This document shows positions 47,135 through 58,206 of a stretch of DNA of 64,000 nt, in pieces (position 1 is the first letter of the stretch; every line of letters begins with the position of its first letter). Origin of the DNA: Straminergon stramineum (lineage: Eukaryota; Streptophyta; Bryopsida; Hypnales; Calliergonaceae). Below the pieces are notes generated by a model. It was not told the origin of the DNA. It saw only the letters and a list, made by a program, of their open reading frames with translations, and did no database searches. The stretch spans positions 16,308,501 to 16,372,500 of the forward strand of contig OY987273.1 in assembly GCA_963920665.1 (NCBI GenBank), read 5' to 3'. Position numbers and translations under genes: made by a program.

Positions 47135-48170
47135 TCGTGCTCACCTATCGGAGTGACCAAACTTGACGTTTTGTCTCTTTGGAGAGAGATTATTTTTTGT
47201 ATACAAAAGTTGAAGTAAACCTTGGATAGCTTTTACAAGAACATATTGAATGTCCTCCATAGAATACTTAGCCAAAGAAATTGTACATTGTATAAGGATT
47301 TGCATGTGATGGTTCTTCATCTTTAAATGATGGGGTGGCTAATTTTGAGTCCATAAATGATAGAAACTCTCTACACAGGATAGAAGAGCATCTCATCATC
47401 TTGTAAATTTTGTAGTGTAAGAAGGGGTGGTCCTCCTTGGAAAGTTTACTTCCGAAGACCGCATCTATAATTTGTAACTTAACAATTTACAACGTCTAAG
47501 AAGGATGATTTCGAAGGTGTCCCATTTGTCCATTTAGAAATTTCTTGTATTTTGTGGGTGACCAATTTTGAAGGATTGGCATGCAAAAAAAAGAAATGAT
47601 AGCATTCAAGCACCCTTGATGGTTTGAACAATGTCTTCATCAAAGACAACAATCTTTTGACTTGATGTGCATATGCTTCATTTATTGTTCATTTCAATGT
47701 GCTCTGCAACATGTATGTTTGCATTTATGACCTCTTCCACCCCAAAAGGGTTTAGGGTTGTGTAAAAAAGCCGAATTCATGTTCATTGTAGAGCAAACTT
47801 GAAGAAATTAGAAAAAGACTTTGGACACTTCTAAAGTAACCTCTATAATATCATTATGCAAAGGTAGAATGTAAGTATTTCCAGTTCTCCCTTTTTGTTT
47901 CAATAGAAGTCAATCATGTCCCGTACTTTTATATTTCTGATTCCCTTTTTCTGTTTTGGCCCATTCCTTTTCTCTCTTTGTGAACATTGTAGACATATAT
48001 TTGGAACCATAAAGAAACAAGTCAAAATCTAATTCCACATTCTAGACCATATCATAGTGGTCTTATGATTTTATTTGAAAGCAAGTGAAATAGAAGTGGG
48101 AAGTTGTAATGCCAATGTTTCTACCCCATATGAAGGTTCCTTTTAGCTATTATTTATGATGGTCCATCCT
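47135..48170. other. Spacer without recognisable gene
   Basis: AT-rich sequence; no domain-bearing frames or repeats seen. Confidence 0.5.
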
Positions 48171-48175
48171 TTCTG

Positions 48176-48385
48176 GACCCGTGGTCGCCCCCACACAAAC
48201 AGTTGCCTCCATCCCCGAGGACCTCTGGAACCCGCAGTCGCCCCCTCCCGCGGTCACCCCAACCCGCAGTCGCCCCTACCGCGGTCGCCCCATACCCGCG
48301 GTTGCTCGTTTCGCATGCGCCAGACCTGCACGCACCCCAAGGCGACCTCGGGTACTTAAGCGGTCGCCCAGACCAGCGGTCGCCA
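48176..48385 (-). repeat. CpG-rich minisatellite, array 5
   Basis: Units of ACCCGCAGTCGCCCC and ACCGCGGTCGCCCC on the plus strand, so C-rich in the sense of the rightward kinase gene whose ATG is 146 bp away. Eight to ten units. Confidence 0.8.
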
Positions 48386-48395
48386 TTCTTGGTCT

Positions 48396-48440
48396 TGCGC
48401 ATTGGCTTTCATCCACCTTGAAGTGGCTGAATGCGTGCTT
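48396..48440 (+). promoter_or_regulatory. Shared upstream module, copy at the kinase gene
   Basis: TTGCGCATTGGCTTTCATCC, then ACCTTGAAGTGGCTGAATG. Collinear with the copies before WCHI-A and WCHI-B although the coding regions downstream are unrelated. Ends 91 bp before the ATG. Confidence 0.65.
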
Positions 48441-48530
48441 GTGGGCCAAGGTGATTTTAGAAGGGGAAGTTTTTGCCCATTTTTCTCTTCACGTTCAAGT
48501 CAAGAACGCCTCGTTTTTCAAAAGAGGACC

Positions 48531-50120
48531 ATGTCTACTTCAAAGGAAGGAAGTAGTACGGGTCGGATATCGGCTTGGGACAAGGACCTTGATAATCCTG
48601 CAGCATTTGTTGTAGATATAACTACCAAGGAGGTAATTGGGGGTGCCGGACCATCCAAGACAAAGAAGTCCAAGACAGCACACGATAAGGACCCTACCTA
48701 TCCTCCAGCACGATATATGACCTATGTGCATGAGGCTTGTCTCCAATGGTATGAGGAAAAAAGTGTACAATATTTGGAGAGGAAATACTTGAGAAATAAA
48801 GAGGCAGGCATCCAATCCTTGAAGGATGAGTTGGAGGAATTTATTACAAGGAAATGCAAGGAATCTTCGAACTATGCAGATGTGGATGAAGTGTATTTCA
48901 ACCAATGGCAAACGTGGATTGGCAATTGCCTACAAACTGGTATATTCAACACCAAGAAGTTGATGCTTGCCTAGGGACCTATAGTGCCTGGATTTGGAGA
49001 AACGGATAGGGCCTATGAGTTCTGTGAGAAGATGGATTGGTGGCAAATTGTAGCAAAAAGATTGTCAAGGTCTGAAGCTAGGGGTATGGGGTGACAGACG
49101 GATGCATTGAAGGTTGCATTTACGAGAGATAGTGGTTCATGTATCATGTGGGTCTACTTAGAGGCCAAGGTGGTCCCACTTATTGGATTTGACCGTCAAG
49201 GAGGATATGCAAAGGTGCACAAGGTACGCATTGAAGGGATGTCCACGATCCTAGCGCATGTACATTTCGTGGGGAAATTGTCAAAGCAAAGGAACAAACG
49301 CGATGCGAGGGTGGAACGGTCAGTGGAGGCTTTGGTATGCCCGTTGAATCATGTGGCCATTATTAAATTCCTAGCTGTCCATGACCAAACAATGGAAGCA
49401 TACACTTTGGGGTGGAATGGTGGTAATTTCAAAGAGTTGCTTCATTTGAATGAGAAGGTGGTGCCGCATGCGGAATGGCATGAAATTAAGTTGGTCAAGC
49501 AACTTACAGGCCAACAACAAAAAGAAATTAGCCTCTTTCGAAGACACAAGGCGAAGTTGGCGTGGGCCCTGGTTTATGTGACAAGTCTCGTGCACAATGC
49601 TGGGGTGCTGCACAATGACTTGTCACCTGTGAACATATTGTTGCATTATCCCCCCTTCTCGGACGAAGAGATCAACATTGGGATTTGTGATTGGGGAATT
49701 GCAAGTCGTATTCAAGAAGGAGCTCCCTTGCATTTTGGATATGAAAAACAGGAAAAACTTGATGCTGAGAGGATGGGCTGTTGGTGGGCAGCTCCAGAGT
49801 TGTTCTATTTGTTTGGGCCAGAGGGTTTAGATACGAGTTTAGATGTGATGAAAGCGACCTACAAATATTCGGTGAAGTCCGACTCTTATTCCATTGGAAA
49901 GTTGATCCAACGCATGAACATAGAACACATGGTTGAATACGACAAGGACTTATTTAGAAATCATGAGTCATCAAGGTACTTTGCCATGAAGTTACGTGAA
50001 CTAGTTGATGCTGATGTTAACAAAAGACCAACATGTGCGCAAGTGGTGGACCTCCTCATGAGTAAACCATGGTTCATGAAACCACCTGAATTCGTCTTTC
50101 GGGACTCTGTCCTCTCATAG
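48531..50120 (+). pseudogene. Protein-kinase-like gene with unusual catalytic loop
   Basis: One frame of 529 codons from ATG 48,531 to 50,120 with TAG 48,972-48,974 and TGA 49,092-49,094. The N-terminal ~190 residues (YPPARYMTYVHEACLQWYEE) match nothing I know. A kinase fold follows: glycine-loop-like GFDRQGGYAKVHKV, C-helix-like RVERSVEAL, hinge MEAYTLGWNGGNFKELL, catalytic loop VLHNDLSPVNILL (HND for HRD, Asp and Asn kept), metal loop ICDWGIA (DWG for DFG), WWAAPELF (APE), and a C-lobe ending NKRPTCAQVVDLL. The VAIK lysine is uncertain. The Asp residues suggest recent ancestors could be active. It sits downstream of array 5 and the shared module, like the WCHI genes. Substrate unknown. Confidence 0.75.
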
Positions 50121-50382
50121 GATTTGATGTAATAGTTTTCTAGTGGGAATAGTAACGTTGGCCACCTTATGAGCATCTCATTTTGGAAAAGCAATGCAAG
50201 TGTATAAACTATTTTTAATGTGAGGTGCATGTTTGGAACCAAAATATTGAGTATAGTACAGACACATCACCTACTTGCATGCATTTGGGTTTGAATATGA
50301 ATTCTTTACATGGTTCATTTGGGGGTAAGGCAATCTAATTGTTAAGGCAATCTAATTTCACTATTCAGTGAAGGTATGTGCC

Positions 50383-50725
50383 GTCGCGGTTGGGGGTTTG
50401 GGACCCAAGGTCGCCCCAGACCCGCACACGCCCCCAATCGTGGTCGCGCCAGACCCGCGGTCGCCTAGACCCGCATGCGCCCCTAATTTGGGTTCCCCTC
50501 ACCCACGGTCGCACCAGACCCGTTGTCGCCCCATCGTACCCGCAGTCGCCTCCAGACCCGCAGTCGCCATCACCTGCGGTCGCTGGCGGTGGTCTTGGAC
50601 CCGCGGTTGCCTTCCCGACCCGCACGTGCCCCCCCCCCTTGGACCCGCACGCACCCCATCCAGAGCTGTGCTCGCCCTAAGGCGATTGCGGGTACAAAAT
50701 CAAACCCTAAACCCGCAGTCTCCCA
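50383..50725 (-). repeat. CpG-rich minisatellite, array 6
   Basis: About sixteen units of GACCCGCAGTCGCC / GACCCGCACGCGCCCC type, C-rich on plus. Lies upstream of WCHI-B (ATG 51,022) and downstream of the kinase. Confidence 0.8.
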
Positions 50726-50732
50726 TCTTTCC

Positions 50733-50783
50733 CTTTTGCGCCTTGTCTTTTATCCACCTGGAAGTAGCTAATTGCAGGCTTGA
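50733..50783 (+). promoter_or_regulatory. Shared upstream module, copy at WCHI-B
   Basis: TTTGCGCCTTGTCTTTTATCC, then ACCTGGAAGTAGCTAATTG. Collinear with the kinase and WCHI-A copies. It starts within 10 bp of the end of array 6. Confidence 0.65.
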
Positions 50784-51021
50784 GAGGGGAGGTGGGTGTT
50801 GTGAGGAGGATATTCTATGTCTCCTCATGTCACTTTCATCCATTGATTGTAAATCACACGGAATTGTTTGAAACTTGATTGTGATTGTAAATGTTCATGT
50901 TGATGTATTTGTAAATGTGAATTACCACGAAGTAATAGATTTAAGTTTGGACAACCACGGTTTTAGGCTTGGTATATTTGGCATAGTATCCGAGTATAAT
51001 TGACCGTATAGATTGAGCACT

Positions 51022-52485
51022 ATGGAGAATGAGCCCCCACCATTGACGCCTACTACAATCAAACGCCTTACACGACAAGAGATGAAGCTCATCCGCGACA
51101 AGGGTCAGAAATGGTCCGGTAAAATTCACAAGAAGCGTGTGGCCATTTTGATCCATCCAAAGATTAAAGCATTTAAAGGTTGGAGAAATGAACCTGAGCC
51201 TTGGAGTTACAGAACCGTTTGCAAATACGTGGATTGGTGCCACATCAACAAATTATTTCCCTTGTGTCAGCACAAAGAACATCTGAAGCAAAACAAAGTA
51301 AATCTTGCATACTCGAAGGACGAGGGCTTCATACTTAGATGTTGTGAGGTGTGGAAGCACTTGTATTTGGAGGACTCAACTTACCGAAACAACAATTTTT
51401 GTTTCTTTCTTGTGAGAATGGTATATGCTGAATATGTGTTGAAGAAGGAGGTGGATTGGTCAACATTGAAGGAGGTTCCTATTGCAATCATTCCGAAAAC
51501 TGCAAAAATTTTACCACCAGATGAACCTGTGGATGTAAAGAAGATGTTATCCAAGGTGAAGCGTGGGAAGTCATTTGTTCGCGATGAAAGCGTGGTTTGG
51601 TTAGAGACTTCTAGCTCTGATCTACACACCCATGAATACGATGGACATTCTTTCCACAACGATGACAAGGAGGTTGCCATACAAGAATCTAGGCCAGCTG
51701 TGGATGTAGGAGTCGACCAAAGTAGACAATCAGCTCAAGAGCCCATCATAGTACAAGATATGGATGAAGGAGGCATGGATGATGGGGTGGCTAAGAGAGT
51801 GGACCCCATTTTGCGAGAGGGTGACGGGAGTGGTGGAGGAAGCGATTCAGAACATGAAGAGGCTATGTTGCTTGCCAAAATAGAAAGTGCAAAATTAGCA
51901 TTGCGTGTAAAGAACGAGCAATTCAAAACTTTGAAGTAGCAAGAAATGAATCCCACTTTCGTAGAGGTATTGAAGCAATGGTTGAAGGCCATAACAAATG
52001 TCATCGAAGAGAATGACAAGGGCTTCCATTCCTTCAAAAGAAATCGTGATTTTTATTTGAAGGAAATGAAGAGTGGGAAGGTGCATAAAATGGACCATTA
52101 TTTGATATGGGAATCAAAACTTGAAACCCTTGTCTGCAAACGTCAGGAGGTACAAAATGAAAGGCGAAGCCTAGAACTTCAAATAATGGAGAAGAAGAAA
52201 GAATATTACGAGGCCGCCGTCCAGCACGTTCCAAAAGTAGAGCTTTTGGCTTCTTCCTCAACATATGGTAGTGTTGCTGGAGAAGTAGCATCGCTTGAGA
52301 AGTTGGTGAAGTTCCATGAGCAAAAATTACCATTGATGGTATCAGAGTTGAAAGCTTTGAGGGCAGAAAGTCGGGTTTTTTCGGATTGGTATAAGTGGAA
52401 TAGAGCTAGCATAGGGAAGTCTGATGCAGAATTACAGCAAATGGGTCCGGAGCCCATTTTGAAGGACTACCTCAACACAAAATAA
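51022..52485 (+). pseudogene. WCHI-domain coiled-coil protein, copy B (unknown family)
   Basis: One frame of 487 codons from ATG 51,022 with a single TAG at 51,937-51,939, so nearly intact. The conserved head is AFKGWRNEPEPW, YVDWCHINKLFPL, HLKQNKVNLAYSKDEGFILRC, MVYAEYVLKKEVDWSTLKE. Next comes an acidic, low-complexity middle (SGGGSDSEHEEAM), then a Lys/Glu/Leu-rich helical half (VCKRQEVQNERRSLELQIMEKKKEYYEAA) likely to form a coiled coil. There is no RING, unlike copy C. A basic patch near the N-terminus (KIHKKRV) may bind nucleic acid. The family and role are unknown to me. Confidence 0.65.
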
Positions 52486-52489
52486 AATA

Positions 52490-53725
52490 CCTAGGAATAC
52501 AATGAGGATAAATACTTTCATCATGATTATTTTGTATTTTGCCTATCCTGGTGTTCTAAAGAAATGCAATGTTTTCAGATAAAACAATGTATATGGTGTC
52601 TTGAAGCAATGTGTGTACTACAATAGTTAAATTGGTGTGGGCACACTAGTGGTGTGCATGGAAGGGAGAAAATGCCACACCATTTTGGGATCTTACAACT
52701 TTTCTATATGGATGAATATGTCTCTCTCATGTTTTGGGAGAAGGTGATGGTATGATGAATGGAATAGGATTCTTGCACATAATTACAATCAAATAGGAAC
52801 ATGGGATTGATGGAAAGTTCTTGATTCTTGACCATAAAAGTTGACATAGTATTTTGTGAGAATGTCCTCATGAAATCTACAGTACAACTTGTATTAATGA
52901 TTTTCATATGAATAGTGGAGAACGAAAAAACGATTATGCCCCAAATACCATATTAATCAAGGAAATTTATTGAGCTTATTTGTCTCGGGTGATTTGCTGC
53001 ATTGTTCCTCCTTGTATATAGGATTTTTTAGAATTCTAGCTTTAGTGTAATTTGAAGAAAATTACAATGGATATTGAGGAATTAGGTAGTTTTGAAATGT
53101 AAGTTGGCCTAATCATGTTTTTTATGAATCAAAATTTTGACCTCCAAGGATAGGGTGAACCATTTGAAGGTATGGTAATGTGAAGTCAACAAGTCAACAT
53201 CCATGAAAAGGAGCATGTTGTATTTGAACCCCTTTTATTCCTTCTTTGGCCAAGTATCTTGAAAGCTTAGAGGAAAAGCTTCGTATAATTAGAACCTCAC
53301 GATTTTAAAGAATATAAAAGGAAATATCCAATTGGACAATGATGCTCCACTCTAGTGAGTAGTGACCTAGTTTTCTTCTCAATGCAAGTGAAATTAATTT
53401 GAAAAGTTGAACTTTAAGAGCTTTGTTGATTTGATTCATACAAACTATTTTTGGAAGAACTCGAAAAGATCATTCTCGACATGATTTCAGAAATTGGTGC
53501 TTTGGTAGAGAGGAAATAAAGGTAGTATTAAATAAAAATCAATGCCATATGGAATTGCCATACATAGGTATGCTAGGAAGTCATAGAAGTGGAATGAAAG
53601 AAGCAAACCCTAAACCACTCCATCATACTTGCCAAAACAACTAGAAACATAGTGTAACTAAAACCTAACCCTTACTTGTCATCTATTATGATGGGAGGTA
53701 AGGCTAAATTGCATGATTCCTACGA
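52490..53725. other. Spacer between WCHI-B and the convergent WCHI-C gene
   Basis: AT-rich sequence between two convergent 3' ends; no repeats or coding seen. It probably contains 3' untranslated sequence and terminators of both. Confidence 0.5.
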
Positions 53726-53729
53726 ATGT

Positions 53730-56222
53730 CTAGTCAATTACATTTGGGTTGTTTTGAGAGCCACTTCCTTCACCTTCTTCGTAGGTCGATGCTTCCCCAA
53801 CCCCAAGCTCTTGCTTTGCACGGGTTGGTGAAGCTGGTCCATCTGCCTTCAAAATTGATTGCAACACGTTGGAGTCCTGTAGAGCTTGGAGGGCCCTTGT
53901 TGTTTGCGGAGAATGTGCTTCCAACAAGTAGTCAAGTGCTTGACTTTGGTAATATGGTCCGTACGTAGAGTCCAGGTAAGCCATACTAGTCAAGTCTTCT
54001 AGGGAGGCACTATCATCTTGATTAGCCACCCTTTTTCCTTTTAAATTCCAACAGTGTCGTTGCGGATGAGGACCCCATTTGAAGGTTGAGGAGGTTTTGT
54101 CCCAATATCCACCAAGGCATTGGAAGAAGAATGCCCTCCTCCCTTTGTTTTGTGGCCCCTTTCCCATGAGCCTTGGTGCAACTCTGGCAATTTCGTCTGG
54201 GTCTGTTTCCCAATTCAATTGCAAGCTAGCAGGTCCTTTTTCTTGATCATGTTGTCCTTCTCGCCAACTCCAAACCAAATCTCGGCCCCACAAGGTTGTG
54301 TCAGCTGTAGTATCACGTGTGTGTTCCCAAGAAGGAGGCATGTAGGTCGTCAAGTTGAACATGGTATACAGGCAATCGTGGAATGGTGTTGAACAAATCA
54401 CACAACATCGTCTAATCAAGCATTGTGTGATGAGACATTGGGGGTGGTATACATGTGCACAAGATCCTAGTGCCCAACCCCCTTTGGGGCCAAATTGTTC
54501 AAGACATATGGGGCATTTGGTATGGTCCAAAACAAAAGGTGTAGGCTTGGGCCACAATAGCATTCGTTTCTTCTCTTCTATGTGGCTAGACATTTGTTTT
54601 TCGTGGTCCCAACCATTTTTGCTCCAATCTATGACCTCCTTTTGTGGCAATTCCACTATGCACATGTTATTGGGAAACATGTCCTCCAACAATGCCTATG
54701 ACGTCAGTCCATTCTCACGTTTAGGAGCATTTGCAACAAAGTTTCTAGAAACTTTTTCTAGCTCCTTCGCAACTTGTTGGGATCTATCCACGGAGAGAAT
54801 GCAGGCGACCTTCCAATGGTAGTATGTGGTAGTCAACTCAACCAACTTTCTTCGAAGCATCTTATTTTCTTCTTGAAGTCCATGGTCTTTCTCCAATTGA
54901 ATAATTGATGGAACCACAGGAAACGAAAGAGAGTCTTGGGTCCCATTGAGTTCAATTGTGTCATTGGTAGTATATCTTGTGACAATAGTAGGAGGTGTAT
55001 TTGGAATGATGGGGGAGCGTCTAGTGCGCTTGGCAAGAGCAGAACGCTGAAGGATATGGTTGGTAAGGTCCCCCACAACCTTGTCCACATTTTGGAGGTT
55101 CTTCTCAACAAAGGTGTCATCCATATCCGACAAAGTGAAAGTGTCATGGTCTTTCTCACGGAGGCGTTGCAGTTCTATAGTTTGTTTAGAGATGAGTGTA
55201 CTTTTATGTTCACACTCACATCGCAATTTCCTCATTTCATTCTGTAGTGAAGAAATTTCAACATCTTTGGTCTTGAGGAGGTCCAGAGCTTTTGCCAAAG
55301 TCATAATGTCGTGGCTTCAGCCCATTGTTGATGGAGAAATGGGAACACGGTTAGTTTCTTCCATAGCCGTGTCTTCATCAGGCTCGAAGTCGAAGACGTC
55401 ATTTTTGTACTGTATTGGCAACAATGGATTAGGAACTATAGTTGGAATCGATGCGGGTCCCACTCGTGTTGTTGAATGTTGTACTCTAGATGGTTGCCTT
55501 GGTTGTTGTCTTGTGGATGTTGCCGGTCCTTCTACAATTTCATTTTGAACCTCATTGGGGCAAACAGATTGCTCCATGATTCGTATGACCCTATGGATGT
55601 GCGTACCATCAAAGTCATCATCTTCTTCAGACTCCTTAGTGTCAACCTCAGTGGTAGGAGTTTCCATTTTGTATGCACTTTGAATAGGACCAAGTCCCCC
55701 CTCGGAAAAGGCTAGAACTCCTCTTGGGATGAAACCACTCTCTAGACAAGTGACATACGTACTTCCCTTGATTGTGCTCCAATCAACCTCTTTGTTTAGA
55801 GCAACCTCAGCATATGCTCCTCTAGCAAGGAAGAGGGGGACCTCGTTCCTATCTACAAAGGCGGTTTTGTAGAGGACTTGCCACAATTCAATGCATCTTT
55901 GAAGGAATGTTGGATTCTCACAATACTTCAAGTTGGCCTTATTGGTGTGCCGATTATAATGATGACGCCATAAAGGAAAGAACTTGCCGATGTGGCACCA
56001 CTCGATGTAGTCTTCACAGGTTTGTATTGTCCAAGGCTCTAGTTCTTCATTCCAACCCTTAAAAGCAAGGTGGGCTTCACTATTGAGCACGTGCAATCGC
56101 TTCCAATGAATAGTGCCCCTATGCTTGCAATGTTTGTCTTTGGCAGCCTTCCGGAATGCCCCTACGGTCTGTGCAGCAACGGAGGTAGGTAATGCCCTAG
56201 CATTGTTAACTCTAGTGGCCAT
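53730..56222 (-). pseudogene. WCHI-domain coiled-coil RING-H2 protein, copy C
   Basis: One frame of about 830 codons from ATG 56,222, broken by TGA 55,319-55,317 and TAG 54,698-54,696. Head: AFKGWNEELEPW, YIEWCHIGKFFPLW, HTNKANLKYCENPTFLQRC, GAYAEVALNKEVDWSTIKG. Middle: a coiled-coil-like segment (KDVEISSLQNEMRKLRCECE) and a second helix. The C-terminal third has a RING-H2 finger, CPIC then QFGPKGGWALG, CAHVYHPQC, CCVIC, then a Trp-rich tail. RING-H2 fingers recruit E2 ubiquitin-conjugating enzymes, so an E3 ligase role for the intact ancestor is likely. The shared frame ties WCHI head and RING into one protein. Array 7 lies upstream of the ATG. Confidence 0.7.
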
Positions 56223-56399
56223 CAATGATTGTCATGTATAAGGCTCAAAAAACTCGTTTGGGAGTTTAGGTGGTCCATAACTAGTAAGGTAAGAAGGGTG
56301 GATGAATGTAATAAATAGTAAATAGTTAAGGTTCACGCATGTAGCTACTAAAGGATACAAGACAAGAAGCCTCAATGAAAGGTGCCCAAAAGGTCTTGG

Positions 56400-57005
56400 G
56401 CGAGTGGATAAATAGGTGGGGCGAGCGCGGGTGAGAGTTGGTCATGGTGCGCGTGCGGGAGGGCGACCACCGGTTGAACCCGCAGTCTCCAAGGGGCGCG
56501 CATGGACCTCGGGGAGCAACCACGAGTCTGGTAGGGCGCATTCAGGTTTGAGGAGGCGATTGCGGGTCCTAGATGGGGCGACTGCGGGTCCAAGGGCGCG
56601 TGCGGGTCTTTTGGGGGGCGACTGCGGTTTCAGGGGCACTTGTAGGTCCTTTGGGGGGCAACTGTAAGTCTTTGGGGATGCGTGTAGGTGCCTTGGGAGG
56701 CGACTGCAAGTCTTTGGGGGCATATGTGGGTCCCTTGGGAGGCGACTACGGATCTTTGGGGGCGCGCATGGATCTCGGGGAGTGACTACGGGTTTGGTAG
56801 GGCGCATTTAGGTCTGAGGAGGCGACTACGAGTCCAGGGGCACGTGCGGGTCCTCGATAGGGTGATTGTGAGTCCAAGGGTGAGTGCGGGTCTTTTGGGA
56901 GGCGACTGCGGTTTCAGGGGCACATGCAAGTCCTCTAGGGGGCGTGTGCGGGTGCCTTGGGAGGCGACTACGGGTCTTTTGGGGTGACCGCGAGTAATTG
57001 TGGGG
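56400..57005 (+). repeat. CpG-rich minisatellite, array 7 (largest)
   Basis: Over twenty units of GGGGCGACTGCGGGTCC / GGCGCGTGCGGGTCTTTTGG type, with a higher-order duplication: the block near 56,506-56,640 is repeated near 56,760-56,935. G-rich on plus, so C-rich upstream of the leftward WCHI-C. Confidence 0.8.
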
Positions 57006-57059
57006 TATGACTTCTCTTTGGGTTCTCACTTTGTGTCTTTGCTTCGCAACTTGCCACTT

Positions 57060-57172
57060 ACTCCACACCCGCGGTCGCCCACCAGCCTGAACCCAAAGTC
57101 TCCCTACCTGTGGTCGCCCACACTCATGGTCACCCGAACCCGAGGTCGCCTACACCCGCATGCGCCCCTTTA
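57060..57172 (-). repeat. CpG-rich minisatellite, array 8, opposite polarity
   Basis: ACCCGCGGTCGCCCA, ACCTGTGGTCGCCCA, ACCCGAGGTCGCC and ACCCGCATGCGCCCC on plus: the same unit as array 7 but inverted. The switch occurs within about 60 bp. It would face a rightward gene; the nearest plus-strand candidate is hAT relic 2 (ATG 58,207) or a possible gene tail near 57,350-57,500. Confidence 0.75.
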
Positions 57173-58205
57173 GGATGCTACGTGGAAGACACGTGTCTAC
57201 CACATGGCATCTAGGTGGCCTCACGGTCAGGGTGAAATTTTTTTTTAAATTCAAAGCTAAGTTTGACTCTATTAGACGGACAAGAGGGTCTACTTGATGT
57301 GTTGGACATCGTGTTCGTCGAGTTGTCGAACTGTCCGCCAGAACAACCCTGGTTGACATAGAGGTAGAAGCTAGCCTTGGAGGGACAAGTAGTAGACGTA
57401 GTCCTTACTCGCACCCTCGTCAAACAAGTAGAAGACTCACAGAGGAGGGAACATCTCATGACACGGAGGAAAATAATGGTGGACAAAACTAAGAGGGAAA
57501 TGTTGAATTTCATATCATGGACTTATATAGTTATATTTGTAGCATTGAAAATATAATTATGCATTGTGTGGTTTAGAAGTTTTCATGACTTGGACGTTGT
57601 CAATTGTATTTGTAGAGACATACTTGTAATGCATATACATGTATGCAAGGAAAATATGTTTTCATTTCAATTCATTTTATATATATATGTTTGCTTCATT
57701 ATTATAATTTCACTTAACTATATTGAATTCAAGGATCCATACACCTTAGCCATGGTATATCCAATTTCTAGTTTATTGTTCATTCAAAATTCAAATGAGT
57801 ATTTTATTGTACCACTTTATACTTGTTTTGTAATCCTTTGATAAATGTTAATCCAATAATCCATACACCTTAGCCACCCTGAACTACAAAATTGATTTTA
57901 AGGAAGATAACCCATCCACCTCGTTCACCCATTCGTTGGCAATTGTCCAATGGTAACTTTCAAACCATAGGGCACTTAGCAGCTCAAAAGTATAAGAACA
58001 AGGAAGAAGACATTTGCAAGCACTCTTGAGAAACTGAACGTTAGGATTTCCAAAGTCTAGGAGCTACAATTTGTGTCCCTTGCTTGGTAATGCATAGTTC
58101 AATGGATATAGGGGGTTTGGTTTCCAAGGCTTCACACACATATTATATTTTATATATGTGACTTGATTGATTGATTGAAACTTGAACTTGAAGGAAGCTT
58201 TTCAC
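57173..58205. other. Spacer; possible gene-tail fragment
   Basis: On plus, 57,350-57,500 reads VDIEVEASLGGTSSRRSPYS, then a Ser/Thr/Glu-rich stretch, and could be the end of a degraded protein, but no domain supports it. The rest is AT-rich with no coding seen. Confidence 0.3.
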
Positions 58206-58206
58206 A

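Noticed and set aside
48154..48421. Frames in arrays 5 and 6 (also 50,365-50,871)
   Set aside because: Same reason: the repeat unit is free of stops in several frames, so long frames arise by chance.
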